Source: Prevotella sp. UBA1705 (GTDB taxonomy: Bacteria > Bacteroidota > Bacteroidia > Bacteroidales > Bacteroidaceae). Taken from it: a stretch of 64,000 bases of DNA. Below, piece by piece: positions 24,288 to 32,835 of this stretch. The notes beneath the pieces are model-generated. The model saw only the letters and a list, made by a program, of their open reading frames with translations. It made no database searches and was not told the DNA's origin. Location of the stretch: the NCBI GenBank assembly GCA_002317385.1, contig DCJH01000067.1:34438-98437 (forward strand). The letters run 5' to 3'. A program made the position numbers and the translations under genes. Within the stretch, counting starts at the first letter, position 1, and each line of letters opens with the position of its first letter.

Positions 24288-25352
24288 TTAGTTCTCGCTG
24301 GGAAACCTCACTACGAATCGGTGGAATCCGTCCTGATGGGTGTAGCTGATGGGCCAGTGGTGATAGTCGCAGATAGATTTCACGATGGCTAATCCCAGTC
24401 CGTTGCCGCCCTTTTCGCCAGTTTGCTTGTAGAATCTTTGGAACAATCTTCCTTCGTCTAAGGGCTTGCCATCAGACGAGTTGGCCACGGTGAGGGTATC
24501 TGCTTGCACCGAAATCATGATCGTTCCATGGGGCAGGTTGTGCCTCACGGCATTGACGATGAGGTTGCGGATAAGACTTTCGAGCAGCACCTCGTTGCAA
24601 TAGACCGTCAGTTGGCGGTTAGCAAACTCGGTCTGGATATCTATTCCGTTGACCAGCACAGCCAGCGAGGGGAGGAGTTCCTCCAGTTTGGCTACCAGAT
24701 TGATGCGGTGCGACAGCTTGAACTGGGCGTTCTCTATCTTCGCCAACAGCAGTAAGTTGCGGTTGAGCTTAGACATTTGACTCACCTCGTGGTAGATGTC
24801 CTGCATGAGTATGGCCTGTTCCTCCTTCAAATCTTGGTCTTGAAGCAGCAGGTCGAGCTTGCCTTGGACAATGGCCAAGGGCGTCTGCAGCTCGTGGGAG
24901 GCATTCTCTGTGAACTGCTTTTGCACCTGATAGCTCCTCACACTCTGTGAGAGGATGCGATGGAGCGTGCCGTTCAGTTCGGCAAACTCCTGAATCTGAG
25001 TCTCGCCGAAGGTCGGTACGTTGCCGTCTTCCACCTTGAATCGCCCAATCTTGTCGAGCGACTCGTAGAACGGACGCCACACCTTGGCTGGGAGAAGTCG
25101 CAGGATGAGGAAGATGGAGAGCGCCAGAATGAGTATCATCGCGAGTATCTGGAAGCCCAAACCGATAATTGTATCCCGCTCCAAATCGAGCTGTGACTGG
25201 GGGATGTGGGCCGCCTGGGCCAGGTCGATGAGGTCTTCCGAATAATAGTTGGTGATGATAAGATAGAGCACCGGCGTAGCCAATAGGAGCAATCCTACCA
25301 TGTAGATGGAGAACTTCGACACCAGTTGATTGATCAGTCTTACTCTTTTCAT
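24288..25352 (-). CDS. Sensor histidine kinase
   Basis: A 354-residue inner-membrane histidine kinase. Two transmembrane helices (about 16-38 and 64-86) flank a very short periplasmic loop, so it may sense within the membrane or through a partner. HAMP-like linker, then the HisKA box FTENASHELQTPLAIVQGKL with phospho-acceptor His153, the N box LIRNLIVNAVRHN, and the G box GGNGLGLAIVKSI. Start chosen at the ATG at 25352, which overlaps the regulator stop as ATGA; the ATG at 25364 is an alternative. It partners with the response regulator upstream and probably controls the RND efflux operon next to it. Confidence 0.92.
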   Translation of the reverse strand: MKRVRLINQLVSKFSIYMVGLLLLATPVLYLIITNYYSEDLIDLAQAAHIPQSQLDLERDTIIGLGFQILAMILILALSIFLILRLLPAKVWRPFYESLDKIGRFKVEDGNVPTFGETQIQEFAELNGTLHRILSQSVRSYQVQKQFTENASHELQTPLAIVQGKLDLLLQDQDLKEEQAILMQDIYHEVSQMSKLNRNLLLLAKIENAQFKLSHRINLVAKLEELLPSLAVLVNGIDIQTEFANRQLTVYCNEVLLESLIRNLIVNAVRHNLPHGTIMISVQADTLTVANSSDGKPLDEGRLFQRFYKQTGEKGGNGLGLAIVKSICDYHHWPISYTHQDGFHRFVVRFPSEN

Positions 25353-26026
25353 GCTTCCATCCATTTGTAACCCATTCCGTAAATGGTCTTAATGTTGTCT
25401 GTACATCCCCTCTCGGCCAACTTGGCCTTGAGGTTCTTGATGTGGCTATAGATAAAATCGTAGCTGTTGAGCATATCGGCCATCTCGCCGCTCAGGTGCT
25501 CGGCGATGGCCGATTTGGATATGGCCTTGCCCTTGTTGCTGAGGAAAAAGAGCAGCAGTTCATACTCTGTCTTGGTGAGTTCCAGCGGAACGTCGCCCAC
25601 TCTGACCTCCCGTTCGAGCAGGTCGATGGCGATGTCGCCCGACTGCAAGATATTGTTGGCATTGAATTCCTTGCGTCGGATGAGGGCGTAGATGCGCATG
25701 GAGAGCTCCGACAAGGGGAAGGGCTTGGGCAGATAGTCGTCGGCTCCAATCTGCAGCCCGTCGAGTTTGTCGTCCAAGGAGTCCTTGCCCGAGATGATAA
25801 TCACGCCTACTGGATTGCGCCTTTTCCTGATTTCCCGGAGAATATCCAGCCCGTTGCCTTCGGGAAGCATGAGGTCGAGCAACACGCAGTCGTAGTCGTA
25901 GACGCCCACTTTCATCTTGGCGTCGGCAAAATCGAAGGCTTGCTCGCACAGATACCTCTGGCTTTCGAGATAACGTCGGATGCTGTCGGAGAGCTGATGC
26001 TCGTCTTCTATGATCAGAATCTTCAT
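25349..26026 (-). CDS. OmpR-family response regulator
   Basis: A 225-residue response regulator. The receiver domain (1-115) has the acidic pair IIEDE, phospho-acceptor Asp51 in VLLDLMLPEGNG, and Lys in LPKPFPLSEL near 101. The C-terminal winged-helix domain (about 125-223) has EYELLLFFLSNKGKAISKSAIAEHL and YGMGYKWME as in OmpR/CusR types. The ATG at 26026 gives the family N terminus MKILIIEDE and lies downstream of a -7 box; the longer frame from 26080 starts before that box. It follows the RND pump gene by 40 bases. Confidence 0.93.
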   Translation of the reverse strand: MKILIIEDEHQLSDSIRRYLESQRYLCEQAFDFADAKMKVGVYDYDCVLLDLMLPEGNGLDILREIRKRRNPVGVIIISGKDSLDDKLDGLQIGADDYLPKPFPLSELSMRIYALIRRKEFNANNILQSGDIAIDLLEREVRVGDVPLELTKTEYELLLFFLSNKGKAISKSAIAEHLSGEMADMLNSYDFIYSHIKNLKAKLAERGCTDNIKTIYGMGYKWMEA

Positions 26027-26051
26027 GGTGCATACGTCTTGGTTGTGTGCA

Positions 26052-26059
26052 CAAAGATA
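26052..26059 (-). promoter_or_regulatory. -7 box for the two-component genes
   Basis: The minus strand reads TATCTTTG in the 40-base gap between the RND gene stop and the regulator ATG, 25 bases before that ATG. The two-component genes can therefore be made separately from the pump. Confidence 0.65.
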
Positions 26060-26066
26060 GTCGTTT

Positions 26067-29000
26067 TTACTCAGATTCATTCTTATTTATCCACAAAATG
26101 AGACTCGGAAGCACCACCAGCAGGAGTGGCAAGCCCACGCAGAAGCCACCAATCACGGCGATGGCCAGTGGCTGCTGCATCTGAGCGCCGAGTCCGAAGC
26201 CCAAGGCCAGGGGCGTCAAAGCCAGCATGGCACTGATGGCAGTCATGAGTTTGGGGCGGATGCGGAGCGCGATGGCATAGTCGACCGACTCTGATACCGA
26301 GCCGCCGGCCTTGCGATTCATGTCGTATTGGTTCATGGTGAAGATGGCATTCTCGGCGATAATGCCCACCACCATGATGATGCCGGTGTAGCTGCTCACG
26401 TTGAGCGGGGTGCCGGTGAGGTAGAGCGCCAGCAGACTGCCGAAGGCGCCGATGACCGCAATGAACAGGATGGAGAGCGACATGAGCCATTTCCGGATGA
26501 GCATCATGAGCACGGCGAACACCAGAAGGATAGCAAGACAGAGGATGGTAGCCAGTTCTTTGAACGATTGCTGTTGTTCGGAGTAGGCTCCGCCGAACTG
26601 CAAGGTATAGCCTTGCGGCAGGTGAAGCTGCTGCTGGAAGGTGTGTTGCAGGTCGGCCACGGTCGTTCCGAGGTCGCGACCGTCGAGTCTGGCAGTGAGG
26701 GTGATGTCGCTTTTCAGGTTCTCGCGCTTCTGTTCGATCTCGCCGGGAATCACTTTATAGCTGCAGAAGAAGCCCACGGGGCGTGTCGTTCCGTCTGGCA
26801 GGAAGATGGGTTGATGCGCAATCTTCTCGGGATTGTTATCCGTGAAGTTGGTGAATCGGAGCAAAATGCGCCGCATCTGCTCCCCATCCTGGATGGAACC
26901 AATCTGCAATCCGCCCGTCATGGCGGTCTGCGAGGGGTCGGGCTCGATGATGTTGGCACTCTGACTGAGGGGCACTCCACCCACGTAGCACGAGAGTTGC
27001 TCGCTGAAATTGTCCATCGCGATGCCATATTGCGACAGCAATTGCTCGTTGGGAGTATAGACAATCGACGAGCCTGCGGGCACCAAGCCATTGTTGATGT
27101 CTACCACTCCGGGTGTCTTCTGCATGAGTTGCTCGGCCTGCGACGACAGTTGTTGCAGGCGATTGTAGTCGTCTCCGAAGATCTTTACCTCGATAGGTTG
27201 CGACGTACTCATCAGGTCGCCCAAAAGATCGGTAATTCGTTGTCCGAAGTCGATGGTCATCAGGGGCACCTTCTGACTGATTTCGCGCCTCAGATCACTA
27301 ATCACTTGCGGGGTCGTCTCCTTGTGGTTGGGCTTCAACTGGATAAGATAGTCACCGAAATTGGCTGGTTTCACACTGAAGGACATGCCGAGTGCGGTGC
27401 GCCTCGAATATGTGGCCACCTCAGGATGGCTCAGGATTATCTTCTCCATCTGCCGGCAGAGTCGGTCGGTTTCCTCCAAGTTGGTGCCGGCCGGAGAATG
27501 ATAGTCGAGCACGATGGAGCCTTCGTCGAGTTCGGGCAGGAACCCCGTCTGCATGTTCTGATAGGCAAAATAGCCACTCACTACGATGAGAACCACGAAG
27601 ATTAAAGAGAAATACGGTCGGCGATAAGCCCATGTAAGCCAGCTCACCTGACTGATGGCGGCCTTTTCCAAGTCCTCTTTCGACTGACCTGCATGGCGTG
27701 GTTTGAACACGGTGCGGTTGGTCAGGGCGAGATAGAACGTAGGCAGGAGTATCCAGGTAACGAAGAAAGAGGCCACCAAAGTCAGCTCCATGGTCGTGGC
27801 CAAATCGTTAAAAAAGCTGCCTGCCAGACCGCTCATGAGCCTGAACGGGAAGTAGATGACAATGGTGGAGAGCGACGAGGCCACCATGGCGGGGAAGAGA
27901 TTGTGGATGGAATCCTTAATCACTTCGAGGCGAGACTTATCGGGATATTCCTCTTGTTCGCGGTAAATCTGCTCGATAATCACCACCGCGTCGTCGAGAA
28001 TCAATCCCACCGACGCTGCGATGGCACCCAGCGACATCACGTTGATGGTGATTCCGGCCAGGCTGATGAGCAATAGACTGAAGCCGAACGTTATCGGAAT
28101 GGACAGGATGACGGCCATGCTCGCCCGCCAGGAACGCAGTGCAATGATCATCACGATGATGGCCAGGAGGAGTCCTTCGAGGATGGTGTGGATCACACTC
28201 GATACGCTCTTTGACACGAAAGCACTCTGATTGTAGTAAGGTTTCAGCTCATAGCCAGCGGGAAGTGCCTTCGCCACCTCCTGGTGCTTGGCCTCCACGT
28301 TCTGCGCAAAGGTAAGGAGGTTCACGCCGGGCTGCTTCACCAGGTCGATGAGCACAGCGTCGTCGCCGTCGGCATTGATCTTGATGAACTCCTGTTGGTC
28401 CTGCACTTCCACCCGCGCAATGTCCGAAAGTCTTACCGTGCGGTTGCTGTTGTTTCGGATAATGGTATTCTCCAGCTGTTGGATGGTCTGGATGCGGGTG
28501 TCAGTCAGGGTAAGATAGAGCCGGTGATAATCGGCCACTTGCCCGTTGCTCTCAATGAAATTGGTCTGCTGGAAGGCCCGCTTGATGTCCTGCGGCGTAA
28601 GTCCGAGGGTCGACATCTTGGCCGCATCGGGTATCACCACAAACTCTTTGGCCTTGCCGCCATATACTACCACATTGCTGATACCGTCGACCTGCGAGAA
28701 CATGGGGCGCACCACGAGGTTGGCCACATCACGCATCTCTATCTTCGTGTGGGTCTTGCTCTTGAGCGTATAGCCGTAGACGGGGAATAGAGACTGGTTC
28801 ATGACCTCGGTCGAAATCACCGTTCCGGCCGGCAGGAAGGTCTTGATCTCGTTGACACGACTCTCTAACTGCGCTTTCTGCGCATAGATGTCGAGGCCCC
28901 ATTTGAAGTAGACGTCGATGGTACAACTACCCCGGCTGGTGCTGCTCTTGACGATAGTCACGCCCTGAACCTTCTTCACGGCACTCTCCAAAGGCTTCGT

Positions 29001-29198
29001 CACGGTGATCATCATGCGGTCTACGGGCTGCTGTCCGGCGTTGGCAATGAGGGTGATGCGTGGGAACTGTACCTCGGGAAAGAGCCCCTTACTCATATTC
29101 GTATAGCTGTAGATGCCCGCCAAGAGCAGCAACACACCGATAAAGAGTATCGGTTTCATATACAGCTGATACAAAGATTGCTTCTGATTCGTATTCAT
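26067..29198 (-). CDS. RND efflux pump inner-membrane transporter
   Basis: A 1043-residue proton-driven RND transporter, full length. Twelve membrane segments with two large periplasmic loops; N-terminal helix (KPILFIGVLLLLAGIYSY), the FPRITLIANAGQQPVDRMMITVTKPLESAV porter start, and the proton relay LILDDAVVIIEQ in TM4 with two adjacent Asp, which is the drug/hydrophobe-type pattern rather than the metal-type spacing. It exports toxic compounds through a TolC channel with an adaptor. The start is 10 bases after the adaptor stop. Substrate is not predictable. Confidence 0.93.
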   Translation of the reverse strand: MNTNQKQSLYQLYMKPILFIGVLLLLAGIYSYTNMSKGLFPEVQFPRITLIANAGQQPVDRMMITVTKPLESAVKKVQGVTIVKSSTSRGSCTIDVYFKWGLDIYAQKAQLESRVNEIKTFLPAGTVISTEVMNQSLFPVYGYTLKSKTHTKIEMRDVANLVVRPMFSQVDGISNVVVYGGKAKEFVVIPDAAKMSTLGLTPQDIKRAFQQTNFIESNGQVADYHRLYLTLTDTRIQTIQQLENTIIRNNSNRTVRLSDIARVEVQDQQEFIKINADGDDAVLIDLVKQPGVNLLTFAQNVEAKHQEVAKALPAGYELKPYYNQSAFVSKSVSSVIHTILEGLLLAIIVMIIALRSWRASMAVILSIPITFGFSLLLISLAGITINVMSLGAIAASVGLILDDAVVIIEQIYREQEEYPDKSRLEVIKDSIHNLFPAMVASSLSTIVIYFPFRLMSGLAGSFFNDLATTMELTLVASFFVTWILLPTFYLALTNRTVFKPRHAGQSKEDLEKAAISQVSWLTWAYRRPYFSLIFVVLIVVSGYFAYQNMQTGFLPELDEGSIVLDYHSPAGTNLEETDRLCRQMEKIILSHPEVATYSRRTALGMSFSVKPANFGDYLIQLKPNHKETTPQVISDLRREISQKVPLMTIDFGQRITDLLGDLMSTSQPIEVKIFGDDYNRLQQLSSQAEQLMQKTPGVVDINNGLVPAGSSIVYTPNEQLLSQYGIAMDNFSEQLSCYVGGVPLSQSANIIEPDPSQTAMTGGLQIGSIQDGEQMRRILLRFTNFTDNNPEKIAHQPIFLPDGTTRPVGFFCSYKVIPGEIEQKRENLKSDITLTARLDGRDLGTTVADLQHTFQQQLHLPQGYTLQFGGAYSEQQQSFKELATILCLAILLVFAVLMMLIRKWLMSLSILFIAVIGAFGSLLALYLTGTPLNVSSYTGIIMVVGIIAENAIFTMNQYDMNRKAGGSVSESVDYAIALRIRPKLMTAISAMLALTPLALGFGLGAQMQQPLAIAVIGGFCVGLPLLLVVLPSLILWINKNESE

Positions 29199-29208
29199 CT
29201 TGTCCTCC

Positions 29209-30090
29209 TTACTTGATTCTTACCAAGGCGTCCTCGGTCAGTCCGTAGGCACCTTGCTGCACGATGCGGTCGCGGGGCGACAGCTGCGGCGAGAGAATCT
29301 CTACCGACTGACTGTTGCGATTGCCCAGCGTGACAGGCACTTTCGCTACCGTTGAGTCGCTCGTGAGCTTCATTATCCAGTAGCTCGACATATTGTCGTC
29401 GCTCTGAACGGCCTCCAACGGCAGTGTCTGGTGGCTTTTTGCCGACGCGCTGCCTACGCTCACGAGGGCCTTGGCCACCAATCCGGCGGGTAGGGAAGAT
29501 ATGTTTGCGCGCGCCACATAGTCGATGGTCTGGTCGCTTACGGCCATCTGCATGAGCGGCATGGATAGCACTGAGGCGAGCCTCTGGCCGTCGGGCATGA
29601 CGATGGTGCACCGCGTGCCCTCGTGAATGCGCTTGCTATACTCGGTGGGCACCTTCACCTTGAACACCAGACTCGACATATCGATGAGCGTGCAGACCAC
29701 GCTTCCCTCGGTCACATAGCTGCCGTTTTGCGGTCCCACGGCCGACACCACCGACGGGCGAGAGGCCCTCACCACCGTCGGTGTGGTGTTCATGCCGAGC
29801 GCGTTCTGCTCGGCGCTGACCATGGAAAACAGAAATCCGCCACGCCCCACACGCTGGCCAGGCTGGATATTCATGCTACGGATAAACCCATTGACCGGCG
29901 CGGTGATGTCCGTGGTGTGCAGATACTCGGTCTCGGCCTGCAGTTCGAGCTGCTGACTGATGCTTCCCTCCTCCACGTGGGTCACCGAAATCTCTGTGTA
30001 TGCCCGCGGTGTGGTGTCGGCCGAGGGGCTGTTTTGACCGCAGCTGACCATGATGGCGGCTGCAGAGAGGGTTAAAACCAATGCTTTCAT
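29209..30090 (-). CDS. RND efflux periplasmic adaptor lipoprotein
   Basis: A 293-residue membrane-fusion protein. Signal peptide with lipobox IMVSC (lipidated Cys near 17), then a lipoyl-like half (LQLELQAETEYLHTTDITAPVNGFIRSMNIQPGQRVGRGGFLF) and a second half (PQNGSYVTEGSVVCTLIDMSSLVFKVKVP), with beta-barrel and membrane-proximal domains after. It joins the RND pump to the outer-membrane channel. ATG at 30090 chosen: it starts after the TolC stop (TAACGATG) and gives a clean lipoprotein signal; a start at 30105 would add five residues before it. It lacks the long alpha-hairpin of AcrA-type adaptors. Confidence 0.88.
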   Translation of the reverse strand: MKALVLTLSAAAIMVSCGQNSPSADTTPRAYTEISVTHVEEGSISQQLELQAETEYLHTTDITAPVNGFIRSMNIQPGQRVGRGGFLFSMVSAEQNALGMNTTPTVVRASRPSVVSAVGPQNGSYVTEGSVVCTLIDMSSLVFKVKVPTEYSKRIHEGTRCTIVMPDGQRLASVLSMPLMQMAVSDQTIDYVARANISSLPAGLVAKALVSVGSASAKSHQTLPLEAVQSDDNMSSYWIMKLTSDSTVAKVPVTLGNRNSQSVEILSPQLSPRDRIVQQGAYGLTEDALVRIK

Positions 30091-30092
30091 CG

Positions 30093-31379
30093 TTACCAAT
30101 TCCAATAATTATAGGTGTTTGCCAATAGTTCTCTGTTCACTTCCAGTTCGTTGAGCGTGCGCGTTTGCAGGCGATAGTTCCTAAAGACGTTCACATAGTC
30201 TACTATCGACCGCCGCCCCGCCATGATCTCCTTCTGATAGTCGGCCAGCAGATTGCGGTAGCTGTCGAGCTGTTGCCGCCCGTTGGCTATCTGCTCATCC
30301 TGCGAGCGGAGCATCTGCATCATCTGCGTGAGGCGTGTCTGTCGGGTGGTCTCCGCATATTGGCGTTGGGCCTCGATGGTGCTCTGCTCCAGCTGCATCT
30401 GCCGTTGCCGGTTCTTCAGTTGCTTGCCGTCGGCCAGCGTCCAGCTGAGATGTAGCCCCGCACTCGCACCCCACCGCTTGTAGATGTCCTTGTAGGGCCC
30501 TGTTTGCGTGCCTGCGCTGGCATAGAGCGAGAGCTGCAGCCGATACTGGTTCAGGTAGGTGCGATAGTTGGCCTGGGCCTGAAGATTCTGCAGTCTGTAT
30601 TGTTCGAGGAAGGCCGACTGCCCTGCGGGCACCATCCGTTCGGTGATGGTCACTGGGGTGAGCGATGCCGAATCGCTGATGCCGCAGATGGTGTTGAGCT
30701 CCGTGCGATGGGTGATATACGACTGGTGGGCCTGCTGTCGCAGACCCTCGTTGGCCTGCTGCTCAATCCTCAGCAGCTGCACGTCGGTGGGACTGGTGAG
30801 TCCGTGGTTGGCCAGTCGGGTCACAATATCCATCTGTCTCACTATCAGGCTGTCCATTTCTCGTGCCGACCGCTCATTGGCCTTGTCGAGCAGGCAGAGC
30901 AGATATTGCTCCGTCACCTGCCGGTCGAGGTCGTGCTCGGTGAGCTGGATGTTGTTGTCGGCGATGGATTGGTTCACCCTGAGCAGGTCTTGGGCATCGT
31001 GCAGGCCACGCCCCCCGGTCAGGGGCTGCATCCAGTTCACACCCATGGTGAGATGACTGCTGCTCTGCCCGAGGTCGTAGCCGTAGAAATTGTCGGCGCT
31101 CTGGGCGTCGAACTTCAAGCGGGTCTGCCCGTTGTCGGTCGAGACGATGGGCACAAACAGCAGGTCGCCCGCCAGTTCGAGGCGCGAGTGGGTGTAAGCG
31201 GCCTTCAGGCGCTGCATCTCTTCGGCATCGATGGCCTTCTGGTTGCGGTTCATGACGATAAGCGGACTGTTGTGTTGAGCCTGCGCAAGAAAATACTCCA
31301 GGGTGTGTTGGGCCTGCAATGGCATGGTTGTTGCGGCTATCCCCACGATGGCGGCCCATTTCTTCAAACTTGTTTTCAT
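30093..31379 (-). CDS. TolC-family outer-membrane efflux protein
   Basis: A 428-residue TolC-family channel with a signal peptide (1-23, PLQAQ) and the duplicated long-helix pattern of outer-membrane efflux proteins: LEYFLAQAQHNSPLIVMNRNQKAIDAEE in the first half and a matching FLEQYRLQNLQAQANYRTYLNQYRLQLSLYASAG in the second. It forms the exit duct of the RND system and is the first gene of the operon tolC-adaptor-RND-regulator-kinase. A -7 box lies 63 bases upstream. Confidence 0.9.
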   Translation of the reverse strand: MKTSLKKWAAIVGIAATTMPLQAQHTLEYFLAQAQHNSPLIVMNRNQKAIDAEEMQRLKAAYTHSRLELAGDLLFVPIVSTDNGQTRLKFDAQSADNFYGYDLGQSSSHLTMGVNWMQPLTGGRGLHDAQDLLRVNQSIADNNIQLTEHDLDRQVTEQYLLCLLDKANERSAREMDSLIVRQMDIVTRLANHGLTSPTDVQLLRIEQQANEGLRQQAHQSYITHRTELNTICGISDSASLTPVTITERMVPAGQSAFLEQYRLQNLQAQANYRTYLNQYRLQLSLYASAGTQTGPYKDIYKRWGASAGLHLSWTLADGKQLKNRQRQMQLEQSTIEAQRQYAETTRQTRLTQMMQMLRSQDEQIANGRQQLDSYRNLLADYQKEIMAGRRSIVDYVNVFRNYRLQTRTLNELEVNRELLANTYNYWNW

Positions 31380-31441
31380 ATACCTATATTATATAGTCTG
31401 CGGTCGGGCGAGTGCCGCCTACAGACTTCCTGAATCGGTGG

Positions 31442-31449
31442 CAAAGGTA
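31442..31449 (-). promoter_or_regulatory. -7 box of the efflux operon
   Basis: The minus strand reads TACCTTTG, 62 bases upstream of the TolC ATG. Confidence 0.6.
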
Positions 31450-31629
31450 GGAGGGGATCTTGGAGGCTTCCTGGATAAATAGAGTGGGAGGGGAGATTGG
31501 GTGTTTAATAAATCTTAAAAGAGTGGTTAGAGGGGGAGGTTTAGCTCACACTGACTCTCACGGAACCACACGGAGGGAATGGTTTGGCACACAGAGTATG
31601 GGAGTTTTGGGAGTGGAAGGATGGATTTT

Positions 31630-31742
31630 CTCACGCAGAGAACGCAGAGAGCGCATAGGCTGGTGCTTTCCTCCGTGCCCTCAACACACGCGAATAGGCA
31701 CCTCCGCGCAAGCCTCTGTGACCTCTGTGCTCTCTGCGTGAG
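31630..31742. repeat. Inverted pair of CTCACGCAGAG repeats
   Basis: CTCACGCAGAGAACGCAGAG at 31630 onward is mirrored by CTCTGTGCTCTCTGCGTGAG ending at 31742. Each arm carries further CAGAG words, so longer imperfect pairing is possible. A related copy, CTCACACAGATAACACAGA, is at 44621. Confidence 0.75.
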
Positions 31743-31933
31743 ACCATATATTCCCCCGAAACCACCGCGAAGAAACCAAGGAAATTCCCCTTGAAATTAT
31801 CGGAAAAAGGGCCTCCTCAGTCCCTCTCAATTTATCTCCCCCTCCTCATCCGTACGAATTTTCCTAAAAAATCCACTTTTTCAATCCATTGAAACATAGC
31901 CACTTGTAATTATTTGACAATTTCCCCCATGAC

Positions 31934-31977
31934 GATTACTACCTTATCGCCTTGCGATTAGTATCTATTGGCCATGC
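31934..31977. repeat. 22-bp-register array, locus B
   Basis: Two units start at 31934 and 31956 (GATTACTACCTTATCGCC and GATTAGTATCTATTGGCC). They read as the reverse complement of the array in locus D, with the same 22-base step. Confidence 0.75.
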
Positions 31978-32327
31978 GGCCAGGGCTCTTTCGTCCTGCC
32001 ATCTCTATGTTTTAGCACGACGAAAAGGGTGCTTTCGCCCCTGAACTCAGCGGAAATGGCACTGAAAACTTGTTTTCAAAGCCTTCGGATTCCTGAAATA
32101 CGACATTCCAAACGCTATCTGAAATAAAAATGACGATGAATTAATTTGAAAGAAACAAGGTGGAGACAGGGTAACAATCCAGCATTCAATAAGGTATATT
32201 CCCCTTGCCAAATTGCCTGTTTTACGGAGCAATTACTCACCCTCCACGATGACGAATGAAAGCGGTAAGGTATGTTAAACTATGTCAACATTACTTGTAA
32301 TTTTTACTATTCCCTGCCACTTTTTCG

Positions 32328-32335
32328 TAATTTTG
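32328..32335 (+). promoter_or_regulatory. -7 box for the small Cys/His membrane protein
   Basis: TAATTTTG ends 6 bases before the ATG at 32342, giving a leaderless or nearly leaderless mRNA. It decides the start: an ATG at 32282 lies upstream of the box. Confidence 0.65.
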
Positions 32336-32341
32336 CATCGA

Positions 32342-32695
32342 ATGAGAAGATTGAGCCATAAACGTCGTTGGGCGGCATGGATACTGCTTGCAGTATTCTT
32401 GCCTGTTCTGCTGCTGTCTTCCATTCATCAACATCGGGCCGAGAATGCCGCTGAGACGGAGTGCTACGAGTGCATCCACCATATTCAGCATCCCGGCCAT
32501 TTCACCACCACGGCACATTCTTTCGATAGTTGCGTGCTCTGCCACTTCGTTTTGCTGAGCTATGTAGCTGCCGCCACTGCTGCAGTGGTCAACGTTATCA
32601 CATACCTACATCGTCGGTGCATCCGTCTTCGTGAAGCCGTATGCGTCACCATTTGTGGACATCCAGACCTTAGGGCACCTCCTTTCTCCCTATAA
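32342..32695 (+). CDS. Small Cys/His-rich membrane protein
   Basis: A 117-residue protein that I do not recognise with confidence. A basic N terminus (MRRLSHKRRW) leads into a hydrophobic helix (WAAWILLAVFLPVLLLSS, about 10-28); then comes a segment rich in Cys and His: CYECIHHIQHPGH and CVLCHF, that is two CxxC pairs and at least six His between about residues 40 and 72; a second hydrophobic stretch follows (about 73-90). The ligand set suggests metal binding. It lies 140 bases before a TonB-dependent receptor on the same strand, an arrangement I have seen for small proteins beside Bacteroidales metal-uptake receptors. Function is inferred only. Confidence 0.6.
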   Translation: MRRLSHKRRWAAWILLAVFLPVLLLSSIHQHRAENAAETECYECIHHIQHPGHFTTTAHSFDSCVLCHFVLLSYVAAATAAVVNVITYLHRRCIRLREAVCVTICGHPDLRAPPFSL

Positions 32696-32835
32696 GTCCT
32701 TATCCCCCAAGGGATAACTATGCCCTGTCATAGGGTAATCATGCACGCAACAGCACGAGTTGCATTCCAAAAATCGCTTTGGACATGCCTGCATCATCGG
32801 CTACGTGCAGTATCTTTCCATTTTAATTTTCGACA

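Larger units (their letters stand above)
31380..32327. other. Long intergenic region between divergent operons
   Basis: No gene seen. It contains the tolC promoter, an inverted pair of CTCACGCAGAG repeats (31630-31655 and 31716-31742) and a two-unit 22-bp-register array (31934-31977). Short reading frames at 31460-31800 run through the repeats and have no recognisable family. Confidence 0.7.

Noticed and set aside
26328..27605. 425-residue open frame on the plus strand
   Set aside because: Antisense to the RND transporter, which has full-length family motifs on the other strand.
32697..32835. Riboswitch or metal-regulator operator before the TonB receptor
   Set aside because: Small inverted repeats (TATCCC/GGGATA, CCCT/AGGG) are present but match no motif I know, and the promoter there is unclear.
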